The notes under the pieces are model-generated. The model had not been told where the DNA came from and did no database searches. It was given only the letters and a program-made list of their open reading frames with translations. From Lachnospiraceae bacterium UBA4338 (GTDB lineage Bacteria; Bacillota; Clostridia; Lachnospirales; Lachnospiraceae), in the NCBI GenBank assembly GCA_002393735.1, contig DGTK01000007.1, forward strand, positions 62,001 to 126,000: 64,000 bases of DNA, given 5' to 3'. Positions 27,241 to 36,377 of the stretch are shown here, in pieces (within the stretch, counting starts at the first letter, position 1; each line of letters starts with the position of its first letter). Made by a program: the position numbers and the translations under genes.

Positions 27241-27711
27241 TTAGTCAACATAGATTTTTGAGTATCCTGTTACACTACCCTTCTTACCTGAATTATCTGT
27301 TCCATCAATCCAAACATGAACTGCATTAGAACCAACAACCTGGAAAGAAACACCATGTGATGCAGCACCAGAAGACTTAAGCTGGCTGTTTGCATTTGCA
27401 CCTGATGTTACACCTAAAGCTTCAAGAACTGAAGATTCAGCTTTTGTAGCACCTGATGTAATACCGCTTAAAGCCTGAGGTGAAGACCAAGTATTAATCT
27501 TTGTAACGGAAGTTGCTTGATTAAGAACTTCAGGATCCATAACTGCTGTTGTTACAGCTGTCTTAACAGTATCGCAAAGCTGTGTATCTGAAGATACGTT
27601 TGTCTTCTCGATGTACTTGATAAGCTGAGGAGCCATAACACCAACTAAGATTGCCATGATAGCAATAACGATAATAAGTTCAACTAATGAAAAACCTTTG
27701 TTATTATTCAT
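27241..27711 (-). CDS. pilA: Major type IV pilin
   Basis: 156 residues. Leader MNNNKG, cleavage before FSLVE with Glu5, and the canonical spine helix ELIIVIAIMAILVGVMAPQL. The head domain is small, rich in Ser, Thr, Ala and Gly, and has one cysteine near residue 44, so no disulfide loop. It has its own strong promoter and strong terminator and an AAAGGAG site, as expected for the most abundant subunit. The Ser/Thr-rich middle would offer sites for O-glycosylation; the YfhO triplet directly downstream makes that worth testing. Confidence 0.95.
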   Translation of the reverse strand: MNNNKGFSLVELIIVIAIMAILVGVMAPQLIKYIEKTNVSSDTQLCDTVKTAVTTAVMDPEVLNQATSVTKINTWSSPQALSGITSGATKAESSVLEALGVTSGANANSQLKSSGAASHGVSFQVVGSNAVHVWIDGTDNSGKKGSVTGYSKIYVD

Positions 27712-27763
27712 AACTAAAAATCTCCTTTACTATTTAATTGTGACATTCAAATTCTGTACTAAT

Positions 27764-27792
27764 AATATAGCAAAAGAAAAATTATTATTCAA
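27764..27792 (-). promoter_or_regulatory. Strong major pilin promoter
   Basis: TTGAAT (27787-27792), a 17-base spacer ending in an extended TGC, and TATATT (27764-27769) on the minus strand. The leader is about 50 bases to the pilA start at 27711. Upstream DNA (27793-27860) is very A/T-rich, like an UP element. Confidence 0.8.
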
Positions 27793-27905
27793 GGCAGATT
27801 TTATATATTTTTTATATTTGTGAATAATGTTAACATTTAAAGTCAATCTTTGTGCATAATGTCAATTAACATTTCATACCTTGTTGCCGATTTATGCACA
27901 TACAA

Positions 27906-27933
27906 CAAAACGGAACCATAAAGTTCCGTTTTG
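27906..27933 (-). terminator. pilBC terminator
   Basis: CAAAACGGAAC / GTTCCGTTTTG, eleven-base perfect arms with a six-base loop and TTGT after the stem on the minus strand. It lies 28 bases beyond the pilC stop and separates pilBC from the pilin gene. Confidence 0.85.
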
Positions 27934-27960
27934 AAAATATATAATAAACTCTAATCTTTA

Positions 27961-29169
27961 TTAACTCAAAGACTCGTACAGCGAGAACATTGGGCTGAGC
28001 ATTGCTATTACAAGGAAGCCTACAATAAATGCCATAACAATGATAATGGCAGGTTCCATAAGAGCCATCATAGACTCTGTGGCCATCTGAACGTCATCCT
28101 CAAAATATCTTGCAACATTTTCGAGCATAACTTCAATATTACCAGTTTCCTCACCAATTGAAGTCATATGAATAACCATTGGCGGGAACAAGCCACAAGT
28201 CTTAAGCGGTCTGGAAAGAGCAACGCCTCTTATGACCTGCTGTTTAGCTTCATACATAGCATCCTTATAGTGAATGTTATCCATTGATCTTGCCGTGATA
28301 TCAAGGGCATCAATCATCGGAACGCCGGCACCAAGCAAAGTACAAAGAGTTCTACCTAACTTTGCACAAGCACTCTTAGTCTGAATTGGACCAAGTACAG
28401 GAATCTTAATCTTAATCTTATCAATAACTCTCTTTCCTGGAGTTGTTGCATAATAGAATTTGTATCCAAACACCAAAGCAATTGCTCCTAATATAATCAA
28501 CCACCAGAATTTAACAAAGAAATTCGAAATAGCTATAAGTGCAAGAGTAACTGCTGGAAGTTGACCACCAATCTCCTCAAACATACCCATAAACTGCGGA
28601 ATAACGAATGTCATCATAACAAAGATAACACCAATCATAACCACAATAAGAACTATAGGATAAATAAGCGCTTTCTTAACTGCTGATTCCAAAGCCGCAT
28701 CCTTATCGAACTGAACAGCCATACGTCCAAAAGACTTATCAAGAGAGCCAGATGCTTCACCCGCTTCTACCATGTTGCAAAGCATCTCAGGGAAGATACC
28801 CGTTCTTCTTCTCATGGCTACTGCTAGAGAATCACCTTTTGAAATATCTGTATGAACACCTTCAAGAGCTTCTTTAAGCGCTTTATTTTCTGTTTGTTCT
28901 GCAAGCATCTGGAATGCATCAATAATTGTAACACCGGCACCATTAATACTTACGAACTGCTGACAGAAAATTGCAAAATCTCTCTTATTAACTTTCTTAC
29001 CAAAGTTAAAATTAAACTTCTTAGCCAAGCCACCTGCTTCTGTGATAGAAGTAACGGTATTATGCTGAGCTTTAAGATTAGCAACCGCTATTTCTTTGTT
29101 CTTAGCTTCAATATTACCTTTCTTTGTCTTGCCTTCCGGCGTGATAATCGTGTACTGAAATTCAGCCAT
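27961..29169 (-). CDS. pilC: Type IV pilus inner-membrane platform protein PilC (GspF family)
   Basis: 402 residues with two repeated GspF domains (about 68-190 and 270-392) and three transmembrane segments near 170-190, 217-240 and 372-395. The N-terminal YTIITPEGKTKKG segment and the FAIFCQQFVSINGAGV and KLGRTLCTLLGAGVPM repeats are characteristic. It passes rotation or force from PilB and PilT to the growing pilus. It follows pilB by 22 bases with an AAAGGTGGGG ribosome site. Full length. Confidence 0.95.
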   Translation of the reverse strand: MAEFQYTIITPEGKTKKGNIEAKNKEIAVANLKAQHNTVTSITEAGGLAKKFNFNFGKKVNKRDFAIFCQQFVSINGAGVTIIDAFQMLAEQTENKALKEALEGVHTDISKGDSLAVAMRRRTGIFPEMLCNMVEAGEASGSLDKSFGRMAVQFDKDAALESAVKKALIYPIVLIVVMIGVIFVMMTFVIPQFMGMFEEIGGQLPAVTLALIAISNFFVKFWWLIILGAIALVFGYKFYYATTPGKRVIDKIKIKIPVLGPIQTKSACAKLGRTLCTLLGAGVPMIDALDITARSMDNIHYKDAMYEAKQQVIRGVALSRPLKTCGLFPPMVIHMTSIGEETGNIEVMLENVARYFEDDVQMATESMMALMEPAIIIVMAFIVGFLVIAMLSPMFSLYESLS

Positions 29170-29191
29170 AGGTCCCCACCTTTACTTTCTG

Positions 29192-30904
29192 TTAATTTTC
29201 TACTGCCTCATCCATATCGTAAGCAACTCTTACCATCTCTTCGATAGAAGTAATTCCTTCGATAACATTACGCGCACCTGCCATACGAAGAGTATTCATA
29301 CCCTCTTCTACAGCAACTTCCTGGATTTCGTCCGCAGTTACAGTCTGATGTAATACTTTTCTAATCTTTGTAGTAATAGGCATAATCTCGTATATAGCTA
29401 TACGGCCTTTATACCCCTTATTACATTCTTCGCATCCACCAGGCTCATATATGGTAAGAGGCTGATCTTCAGGATACTTGAGCATGCTCTTTTCTCTCTC
29501 TGTTGCCTCTTTTCCAACTTTACACTTTGGACAGAGTCTACGAACAAGACGCTGTGCAATAATACCAACAACTGCATCACCAATAAGATAAGGTTCAACG
29601 CCCATATCAATCAAACGAGTGATTGAAGCAGATGTCGAGTTAGTATGAAGTGTTGATATAACAAGGTGACCTGTGATAGAAGCCTGAACAGCGATGCCTG
29701 CAGTCTCACCATCACGAATCTCACCGATCATAATAATATCAGGGTCCTGACGAAGTATAGATCTAAGGGCACTTGCGAATGTAAGTTCAGCCTTAACATT
29801 AACCTGTACCTGGTTAACACCAGGAACATTCGCCTCGACAGGGTCCTCAACAGTGATAATATTAACTGTTTCTTTATTAAGTTCATTAAGAACGGTATAA
29901 CATGTTGTAGATTTACCAGAACCGGTAGGCCCGGTAACTAAGATAATACCATGTGGGTTATGAGTAATACCATCAAGTCTCTTCTCATCTTCAGGAGAAA
30001 GACCTAAGTATTTCTTTTCTTTAGTAAGACCTTTTTTCTTAGTAAGACGCATAACCGTCTTCTCGCCGTATACCGTAGGAAGTATACTAACACGGACGTC
30101 GAATTCTTCGCCGTCTACATCAAGTGTAAGACGACCGTCCTGAGGTTTTCTCTTCTCAGAAATATCAAGACCGGAAATAATCTTAATACGCGCAACCATG
30201 GCAGATAACACATTGGTGTTATATTCCATCGCTATCTTAAGCACACCATCGATTCTGTATCTTACTCTTACACTTCTTTCCATTGGTTCAATATGGATAT
30301 CGGAAGACCCCATACGAACTGCTTCCTGAAGCATTGTTCTAACAATCTTAACGATAGGAGAATCGCTTACTGATGCATCTTCTTCCTGTTCCTCATTAAC
30401 ATCGAATTCGTTGGCATGTTCAGCTTCGAACTGCTCAGCAGCTTCCATCGCCTGTTTCTTACCAAAGAACTTATCTAACTGAATATTAATCTGTGTTGCA
30501 CTACAGTAATACGGAGCAACATCATAACCTGTAACTAAGTTAACATCATCGATTGCTGCCAGGTTAAGAGGGTCTGCCATAGCAACCTTTAACTTGGTAT
30601 AATCTTCTTCATCATATCCAATAGGGATAAGCACATCCCTACGCATGATAGTCTCACCGACTAACTGAATTAATTCATCATCAAATTTTACGTCTTTGAG
30701 ATTTACAGGCGAAACACCTAACTTATCACAAATAACTTCACCGAACTGTTCTTCAGAGATAAATCCCATTGAAATAAGAACTTCACCTAATTTACCTTTT
30801 TGTTTCTGTTGCTCTTCAAGAGCCTGTGATAACTGATCTTCAGTGATATAACCTTTGTGAACAAGTAAGTCACCTATACGGATTCTGTTACTAAAAATAG
30901 CCAT
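29192..30904 (-). CDS. pilB: Type IV pilus assembly ATPase PilB with MshEN c-di-GMP domain
   Basis: 570-residue hexameric motor that drives extension. The N-terminus has two 24-residue MshEN motifs (RIGDLLVHKGYI..., 9-32, and KLGEVLISMGFI..., 38-61) with the exact five-residue spacer known from c-di-GMP-binding PilB/MshE proteins. The ATPase domain has Walker A GPTGSGKS, the Asp box, Walker B MIGEIRDGE and the His box GHLVISTLHTN. A CPKC...CEEC zinc site is near the C-terminus. The ATG used is preceded by TTGGGAAA and, further up, GGGAG; an alternative ATG is six codons earlier. First gene of pilBC. Confidence 0.95.
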   Translation of the reverse strand: MAIFSNRIRIGDLLVHKGYITEDQLSQALEEQQKQKGKLGEVLISMGFISEEQFGEVICDKLGVSPVNLKDVKFDDELIQLVGETIMRRDVLIPIGYDEEDYTKLKVAMADPLNLAAIDDVNLVTGYDVAPYYCSATQINIQLDKFFGKKQAMEAAEQFEAEHANEFDVNEEQEEDASVSDSPIVKIVRTMLQEAVRMGSSDIHIEPMERSVRVRYRIDGVLKIAMEYNTNVLSAMVARIKIISGLDISEKRKPQDGRLTLDVDGEEFDVRVSILPTVYGEKTVMRLTKKKGLTKEKKYLGLSPEDEKRLDGITHNPHGIILVTGPTGSGKSTTCYTVLNELNKETVNIITVEDPVEANVPGVNQVQVNVKAELTFASALRSILRQDPDIIMIGEIRDGETAGIAVQASITGHLVISTLHTNSTSASITRLIDMGVEPYLIGDAVVGIIAQRLVRRLCPKCKVGKEATEREKSMLKYPEDQPLTIYEPGGCEECNKGYKGRIAIYEIMPITTKIRKVLHQTVTADEIQEVAVEEGMNTLRMAGARNVIEGITSIEEMVRVAYDMDEAVEN

Positions 30905-30967
30905 TTTCCCAATAACTCCCATTTAAACATAGATATATAGGCATAGATTTACCCTATACATTTTTAT

Positions 30968-30996
30968 ATTATACAAAAGTTTCTAAAAGAAATAAA
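30968..30996 (-). promoter_or_regulatory. pilB promoter
   Basis: TATAAT (30968-30973) directly preceded by TTTTG, with a poor -35 (TTTATT, 30991-30996) at 17 bases. The surrounding 30923-31059 gap is almost pure A/T. The weak -35 suggests an activator or low basal transcription. Confidence 0.55.
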
Positions 30997-31059
30997 CCAT
31001 TTTTTATAATTTTTTATTATTTTTCTTAATTATCGTCTTACCGAAAGCAGTAAATCTAC

Positions 31060-31392
31060 TTATTCTGCCCTTAATAGTTCGTCTTCCACAGCTTTTTCTA
31101 CGAAACTATTAAGTGATATTCCAAGGATTTTTGCTCTTATCGCTGCCTTTTGATGTAATTCAGGAGAAAATCTAACATTAAACTTTCCTGAATATGGTTT
31201 TTCCGGTTCCACTCCATCTTTCTTGCACCACTCAATATAATAATCCACAGAATTATGAAACTCTTTCTCTAATTCTTCAACAGTTGTACCCTGAAAAGTG
31301 ATAACTGCCCTGGTATTAACAACAATTCCTGCAAATATATGATTATCACCATCATATTCTGCTTTGCCAATATAACCCTTGTAATTCATCAT
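31060..31392 (-). CDS. hicB: HicB-family antitoxin-like protein
   Basis: 110 residues. The N-terminal half (YKGYIGKAEYDGDNHIFAG ... FQGTTVEELEKEF) is the degraded RNase H-like HicB fold; the C-terminal half (FNVRFSPELHQKAAIRAKI ... SLNSFVEKAVEDEL) is a ribbon-helix-helix DNA-binding domain. HicB normally neutralises the mRNase HicA. No hicA-sized ORF lies on either side, so it is either an orphan regulator or paired with another toxin. A 10-bp-arm operator sits in its promoter. Start at either of two adjacent ATG codons after GAGG. Confidence 0.87.
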   Translation of the reverse strand: MMNYKGYIGKAEYDGDNHIFAGIVVNTRAVITFQGTTVEELEKEFHNSVDYYIEWCKKDGVEPEKPYSGKFNVRFSPELHQKAAIRAKILGISLNSFVEKAVEDELLRAE

Positions 31393-31430
31393 ACAACTAT
31401 ACCTCTATCATACTCGTTTAATTTACATTT

Positions 31431-31461
31431 CAATAGTACCTTTTATTGGTACTATTGTCAA
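31431..31461 (-). promoter_or_regulatory. hicB promoter with perfect operator
   Basis: TTGACA (31456-31461), 17 bases, TACTAT (31433-31438). An inverted repeat CAATAGTACC, seven bases, GGTACTATTG (31431-31457) spans the spacer and -10, placing it ideally for autorepression by the ribbon-helix-helix domain of HicB. Confidence 0.85.
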
Positions 31462-31574
31462 TCGCAACATGAATTTATTCTAAGAATAATTGTATTTTTC
31501 TCCCAAATGTTGACATTTATTACATATTTTGGTAATATCAATTAAGGAAACGGGTTTTAATACTGGGTATGGAT

Positions 31575-32108
31575 TTATTCCTGACAAGACTTGCTCGTTT
31601 CTTTTTTTATTTCCATAACATCGTACAAATATTTTTTACCACTCGAAGCATGTCTAATTAACAATCTACACTTAAAAACATTATATCTTTCAATGTCACC
31701 ATCAGTTCCATATATTGGCAACGCGAATCTTGTGTCGTAACGATACCACCCATTTTCTGCATCTCTTCTATGTTTTTCTTTTTTATTTTTCTCAAAGACA
31801 CCATTTGTTGCTATTTCTATCATTTCTGGAATTCCTGGAGCAGCATTAGCTTTTGCCTTCGCATTTGTTCCTCTCAATGACTTTGTATAAATAGAACCAG
31901 CGTATTCCTTAGGAAGGTCGGCTCCAATATAGATCATTTCCGCATTTTCCGCAACGGAATAAAAATCTCCAACATATTTTCTTAAATATTTTTCCACTTC
32001 ACCCCAATGTATACTTCTTTTACCCTTAAAAAAAATGTCATTAATTACAACAATTTTATTTCCATCTGCATCCTTAATTACAGTCACATTACGCTTTTTA
32101 TTTTTCAC
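31575..32108 (-). CDS. Mobile-element-type protein, possibly a BECR-fold nuclease (PBECR-like)
   Basis: 177 residues, soluble. The conserved C-terminal block (KHRRDAENGWYRYDTRFALP, then YNVFKCRLLIRH and KYLYDVMEIKKETS) matches, from memory, a domain found in clostridial phage and conjugative-element polyproteins that has been grouped with Barnase/EndoU/ColicinE5/RelE-type nucleases. I cannot confirm the exact family. Conserved His, Arg, Tyr and Lys would suit such a nuclease. The start is GTG after AAGGAG. It follows dprA by 27 bases but is not a competence gene; hicB is the next gene, 182 bases on. A toxin role is inference. Confidence 0.55.
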   Translation of the reverse strand: MKNKKRNVTVIKDADGNKIVVINDIFFKGKRSIHWGEVEKYLRKYVGDFYSVAENAEMIYIGADLPKEYAGSIYTKSLRGTNAKAKANAAPGIPEMIEIATNGVFEKNKKEKHRRDAENGWYRYDTRFALPIYGTDGDIERYNVFKCRLLIRHASSGKKYLYDVMEIKKETSKSCQE

Positions 32109-32135
32109 TTTTATTTCTCCTTAATACTTTTTATT

Positions 32136-33455
32136 CTAGATAAATTTATAGTATCCCATCTTATTCTCAACAATTCCCTCTATTTCCAGACCACTTAATA
32201 CATTTATTACATCCACAAAATTGCATTCCACACCTGCATTTTCTACTTTAGCGGCTATTTCGGCGACTGTCTGGGAATTGGTATCAAGGACATACTTCAC
32301 TGCTTCTTCTAGATTCTTAAATGTTTTAGATTCACTTTCAGTTTCTTCATTCTCTATATCTTCTATTACTTCATAATCTATCTTCTTAAACTTATTTCTT
32401 TCTAATATAAACTTTTCCAGAGTTGCTTCCTCATATGTAAGTTTCCTGTCTTCGAATATTTCTTTAATGCTTCTTGCCAGTTCATAAGGATCAACTGCGA
32501 AGCCGGCTCCATCTTTAAGCAAATTGTTGCAGCCTTCACTTAATCCGTCTGTTATTCTTCCTGGGACTGCATATACATCCCTGCCCTGCTCCAAAGCCTG
32601 ACATACTGTGATATAGCTTCCGCTTCTCTTTCTTGCTTCAACAACTAAAAGAGCATCGCTTAACCCGCTAATAATCCTATTCCTTGCCGGGAAGAATCTG
32701 TTACATGGTGGTACTCCAAGATGATATTCACTTATTATGCCTCCATTTATCTGCATCTTTCTATAAGATTCAATATTCTCCTTCGGATAACATATATCAA
32801 CACCATTACCTAATATTCCATAAGTCTTTCCGCCTGCATCAAGTGCTCCTTTATGAGATATTCCATCTATTCCATTAGCAAGCCCACTTATTATCTGAAT
32901 GCCTTCCTGAGCCAAAGTATGAGCAAACTTATGCGCCGTTTCACTGCCATAAGACGAGCAGGTTCTTGCACCTACTATTCCAACTGTTGGCATATTCTCA
33001 TCAGGTAAACTTCCTATATAATTAAGACAATATGGAGGATCTTGTATTGTTAATAATCTCCTTGGATATTTCTCATCCCATATAGGAACAACCTTATATT
33101 TACTGTCATTCTTTTCTAAGTTTTTATAGCATTTTATCATTTCAGTGCACATATTCTTAATCATCTGTCTGTGAATGCTAATTCCTTTTGCACCATTTGT
33201 AACAAGTCTTTTCAATTCTTCATCTGATAGTTCAAGCATGCTTTCTTCGTCATATCCGGCTTCATACAGCGCAAATATCGATTTTGACCCAAAACCATCA
33301 AGATTATTGTATAGGTAACTTAATATTCCTCTTTTAATACTTTTTGCATCTTCACTTGTTATGTCAACCGACACCAACCCGGACATATAATTCTCATATC
33401 CATTTCTAAGACTCTGCATACTATCCCATTTATTTGTAAACTCTTTAACTGCCAT
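32136..33455 (-). CDS. dprA: DNA processing protein DprA
   Basis: Binds incoming single-stranded DNA and loads RecA during natural transformation. 439 residues: an N-terminal SAM/HhH-like region, the Rossmann core with the family signature SGLANGIDGISHKGAL, GNGVDICYPKEN and RNRIISGLS, and a C-terminal winged helix (about 370-439). Ribosome site AGGAGGAAAG. It lies 10 bases after comM, which is the usual neighbour. All expected parts are present, so it appears functional. DprA occurs even in bacteria not known to be competent. Confidence 0.96.
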   Translation of the reverse strand: MAVKEFTNKWDSMQSLRNGYENYMSGLVSVDITSEDAKSIKRGILSYLYNNLDGFGSKSIFALYEAGYDEESMLELSDEELKRLVTNGAKGISIHRQMIKNMCTEMIKCYKNLEKNDSKYKVVPIWDEKYPRRLLTIQDPPYCLNYIGSLPDENMPTVGIVGARTCSSYGSETAHKFAHTLAQEGIQIISGLANGIDGISHKGALDAGGKTYGILGNGVDICYPKENIESYRKMQINGGIISEYHLGVPPCNRFFPARNRIISGLSDALLVVEARKRSGSYITVCQALEQGRDVYAVPGRITDGLSEGCNNLLKDGAGFAVDPYELARSIKEIFEDRKLTYEEATLEKFILERNKFKKIDYEVIEDIENEETESESKTFKNLEEAVKYVLDTNSQTVAEIAAKVENAGVECNFVDVINVLSGLEIEGIVENKMGYYKFI

Positions 33456-33465
33456 ATCTTTCCTC

Positions 33466-34986
33466 CTAATAATTCCATCTGTAACTTAATGCTTCATTTA
33501 TCGATTCTTTATCTATAATCTCTTTACCATCCAAGTCTGCTATAGTTCTGGCAACCTTAAGTGTCTTATGATAAGACCTGGCACTTAGCCTTAGCCTGTC
33601 GTACACTTTATCGAGATAAGCCATTCCCTCATTATCTACAATGCAGTATTTCTCCACATCTTTACCCTGAACTTCTGAATTAAACTTATATCCGGTATCT
33701 TTATACCTTTCTTTTTGCACGGATCTTGCTTTCTCAATTGAAACAAGCATATCTGCGCTGCTTTCCGTTTTCTTTCCCTTTAATTTATGCGGTTTAACAG
33801 CAAGAGCTGTTGCACATATATCAATTCTGTCAATAAACGGCCCGGATATCTTCGATAGATACTTGCTTATCTGTGCTTCAGAGCATCTGCACTTGGAGCT
33901 GTCAGGATAATACCCACAAGGACACGGATTCATTGCCCCAATTAGCATGAAGTCTGCTGGATAAGTATAATTACCTGCAACTCTCGATATTGTCACCTCT
34001 TTATCTTCAAGCGGCTGACGAAGAGCCTCTATTGCTGTCCTTCCAAAATGTGGCAATTCATCTAAGAACAACACTCCTCTATGGGATAATGAAATAACTC
34101 CAGGCTTTGGATTTGTTCCACCTCCGGTTAGCGCATTATCAGAAACAGTATGATGAGGTGCCATGTAAGGCCTGTAAATAATAAGTGGATTCTCAGCACT
34201 GAGTTTTCCTGCAACGGAATATATTCCAGACACCTCCATACTTTCATCCTTGGTAAGAATAGGCAGAATCGAAGGCATTCTTTTAGCTATCATACTTTTA
34301 CCTGCTCCCGGAGGACCAACCATTATCATATGATGCATTCCTGCTGCAACCACTTTCACGCAGCGTTTAAGATTATCCTGGCCTAATACATCAGCAAAGT
34401 CTGGTATTCCGCTTCTGTCATACATTGAATAGACTTCTTCGTAAGTCACGCTTCGACTTGGAATTGAATAATCCTTACATTCATCAAAGTGGTCTATTAT
34501 CTCACAAAGATTATTTACTCCAAATACTTCTATTCCTTCTACCACTGCTCCTTCAGATAAATTTGTTATGGGAACGAACAACTTCTTAATCCCATGCTTC
34601 TGGCAGGCAATGGCAATAGGAAGTATTCCCGAAACAAACTGAATCTCACCATTAAGTCCCATTTCTCCAACAAAAGCGCAATCATCCAAATATTTATTAT
34701 CAATTTTGCCAAGAGCAGTCAGAATACCAACTGCTATTGCCATATCAAATCCTGTACCTCTTTTCTTAATATTAGCCGGTGCAAGATTGACAGTTATCTT
34801 GGTTGGTGGTAATTCAACACTTATATTCTTAAGAGCAACTCTAACCCTTTCCCTCGCTTCCTTAATCTCATTACCAACCATTCCAACAATATCAAATCCA
34901 GGCAGTCCTGATGACATATCAATTTCAACTGATACCATCAGACCACCTATACCTTCCACACAGGAAGAATTAATTACTGCAAACAT
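33466..34986 (-). CDS. comM: ComM/YifB-family AAA+ helicase-like ATPase
   Basis: 506 residues: N-terminal Lon-type fold domain (about 20-170), AAA+ Mg-chelatase domain with Walker A GPPGAGKS near 220 and Walker B GVLFLDEL, a C-x-C-G-Y-x-x-x-x-x-x-C-x-C zinc-like cluster (NPCPCGYY...KCRC), and a C-terminal chelatase lid domain. In transformable bacteria ComM is a hexameric branch-migration helicase that aids integration of donor DNA. Strong AAAGGAGG site. Operon with dprA; downstream of pilT. Confidence 0.93.
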   Translation of the reverse strand: MFAVINSSCVEGIGGLMVSVEIDMSSGLPGFDIVGMVGNEIKEARERVRVALKNISVELPPTKITVNLAPANIKKRGTGFDMAIAVGILTALGKIDNKYLDDCAFVGEMGLNGEIQFVSGILPIAIACQKHGIKKLFVPITNLSEGAVVEGIEVFGVNNLCEIIDHFDECKDYSIPSRSVTYEEVYSMYDRSGIPDFADVLGQDNLKRCVKVVAAGMHHMIMVGPPGAGKSMIAKRMPSILPILTKDESMEVSGIYSVAGKLSAENPLIIYRPYMAPHHTVSDNALTGGGTNPKPGVISLSHRGVLFLDELPHFGRTAIEALRQPLEDKEVTISRVAGNYTYPADFMLIGAMNPCPCGYYPDSSKCRCSEAQISKYLSKISGPFIDRIDICATALAVKPHKLKGKKTESSADMLVSIEKARSVQKERYKDTGYKFNSEVQGKDVEKYCIVDNEGMAYLDKVYDRLRLSARSYHKTLKVARTIADLDGKEIIDKESINEALSYRWNY

Positions 34987-35148
34987 ATAACCTCCTTTGG
35001 GCGCACTTAAATAAGCCCTGTCAAAACAAAATTAAAAACACGACAAAAAGACCTTTGAAAGGCTATATTATTTAAAAATTAAAATGGAATTATAACGAAA
35101 TTGTATAAGAATAGATTATTACGATTACTGAATTTATCATCAAGACAA

Positions 35149-35175
35149 GATTCGCCGACAATAAGTCGGCGAATC
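35149..35175 (-). terminator. pilT terminator
   Basis: GATTCGCCGAC / GTCGGCGAATC with a five-base loop and TTGTCTT following on the minus strand, 27 bases after the pilT stop. It separates pilT from comM-dprA. The rest of the 34987-35201 gap is A/T-rich with no gene. Confidence 0.88.
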
Positions 35176-35201
35176 ATATCTTTATTAAACAAATAAATTA
35201 A

Positions 35202-36281
35202 TTACAGTGGAGCAGATACGCCTCTAAGGCCTAACTTCTCAATCATACCTACAGGATCCTGAGCAAACTGAACTACCATTTCCTGATCAATCTTTCCTTC
35301 AAGATATAACTGTGTAAGAGCTTCATCCATAGTTACCATACCCTGTTTACGGTTAGTCTGCATAATAGACTGTAACTGATGTGACTTACCTTCACGAATC
35401 ATGTTACGAACAGCGTGGTTAGCAAGCATAACTTCGAATGCTGCAACACGGCTTCTTCCATCTGCTGTAGGAATAAGCTGCTGAGAAATAACTGCCTCTA
35501 ATACGTTAGCAAGCTGTACTCTAATCTGCTGCTGCTGATGAGGTGGGAATACGTCGATGATACGGTCGATAGTAGCCGCAGCACCAATGGTATGAAGTGT
35601 TGAAAGAACCAAGTGACCTGTCTCGGCAGCTGTTACAGCAACCGAAATTGTCTCATAGTCTCTCATCTCACCTACGAGGATAATATCAGGATCTTCACGA
35701 AGTGCAGCTCTAAGAGCATTGGCATAACTCATTGAGTCGAAACCAATTTCTCTTTGGTTAACCATCGCAACCTTATGAAGGTGAAGGTACTCGATAGGGT
35801 CCTCAAGTGTAATAATATGACAGTCTCTGTTATTATTAGCTTTATCGATAATAGATGCAAGTGTTGTAGACTTACCTGAACCTGTAGGACCTGTTACAAG
35901 AACAAGACCTCTCTTACGATTGTAAAGATCCACTACTGCATTAGGAACACCCAGCTGTGCCGGTGTAGGAATAACGGTATTAACCGCACGAAGAGCCATG
36001 GCTACTGAACCACGCTGACGGAATACATTAACTCTGTAACGTCCTAAGTTAGTAATAGCAAAGGACATATCAAGTTCGCCCTTCTCTTCGAACATTTCTC
36101 TTTGATGCTCGGTCATGATCTGACCTACTATACCAAGTGTATCTTCCTGTCTAAGGATAGGAAAATCCATATTAAGCAAATGTCCATTAACTCTCATCTT
36201 AGGAGGAAGACCTACTGTAAGATGAATATCAGATGCTCTCGCATCCATAGCAACTTGCAAAATCTCTTCAATTCTTGCCAT
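35202..36281 (-). CDS. pilT: Type IV pilus retraction ATPase PilT
   Basis: 359-residue hexameric ATPase that powers retraction for twitching and DNA uptake. PAS-like N-terminal domain, Walker A GPTGSGKS (131-138), Asp box, Walker B ILVGEMRD, His box GHLVLSTLHT, and the PilT-specific retraction motif near 288 (AVRNMIREGK, matching AIRNLIRE). Ribosome site AAGGGG. It has its own unit, separate from pilBC. The AIRNLIRE match, absence of MshEN and absence of the zinc cysteines distinguish it from PilB. Confidence 0.96.
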   Translation of the reverse strand: MARIEEILQVAMDARASDIHLTVGLPPKMRVNGHLLNMDFPILRQEDTLGIVGQIMTEHQREMFEEKGELDMSFAITNLGRYRVNVFRQRGSVAMALRAVNTVIPTPAQLGVPNAVVDLYNRKRGLVLVTGPTGSGKSTTLASIIDKANNNRDCHIITLEDPIEYLHLHKVAMVNQREIGFDSMSYANALRAALREDPDIILVGEMRDYETISVAVTAAETGHLVLSTLHTIGAAATIDRIIDVFPPHQQQQIRVQLANVLEAVISQQLIPTADGRSRVAAFEVMLANHAVRNMIREGKSHQLQSIMQTNRKQGMVTMDEALTQLYLEGKIDQEMVVQFAQDPVGMIEKLGLRGVSAPL

Positions 36282-36377
36282 TTTAATAACCCCTTCAAAT
36301 ATTTTATATTGTCATCGCATAAAATGACTAACATATTTATTATATCTAATTGCACAAATGGTTGCAACACCTTTTTA

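Noticed and set aside
11277..31000. A type II secretion system rather than a type IV pilus
   Set aside because: PilT with its retraction motif, a separate abundant PilA gene and PilM/N/O order indicate a pilus; no secretin or T2SS-specific genes.
31393..31574. Hidden hicA gene next to hicB
   Set aside because: No frame of 55-80 codons with a ribosome site or the conserved HicA histidine; the gap is mainly the hicB promoter.
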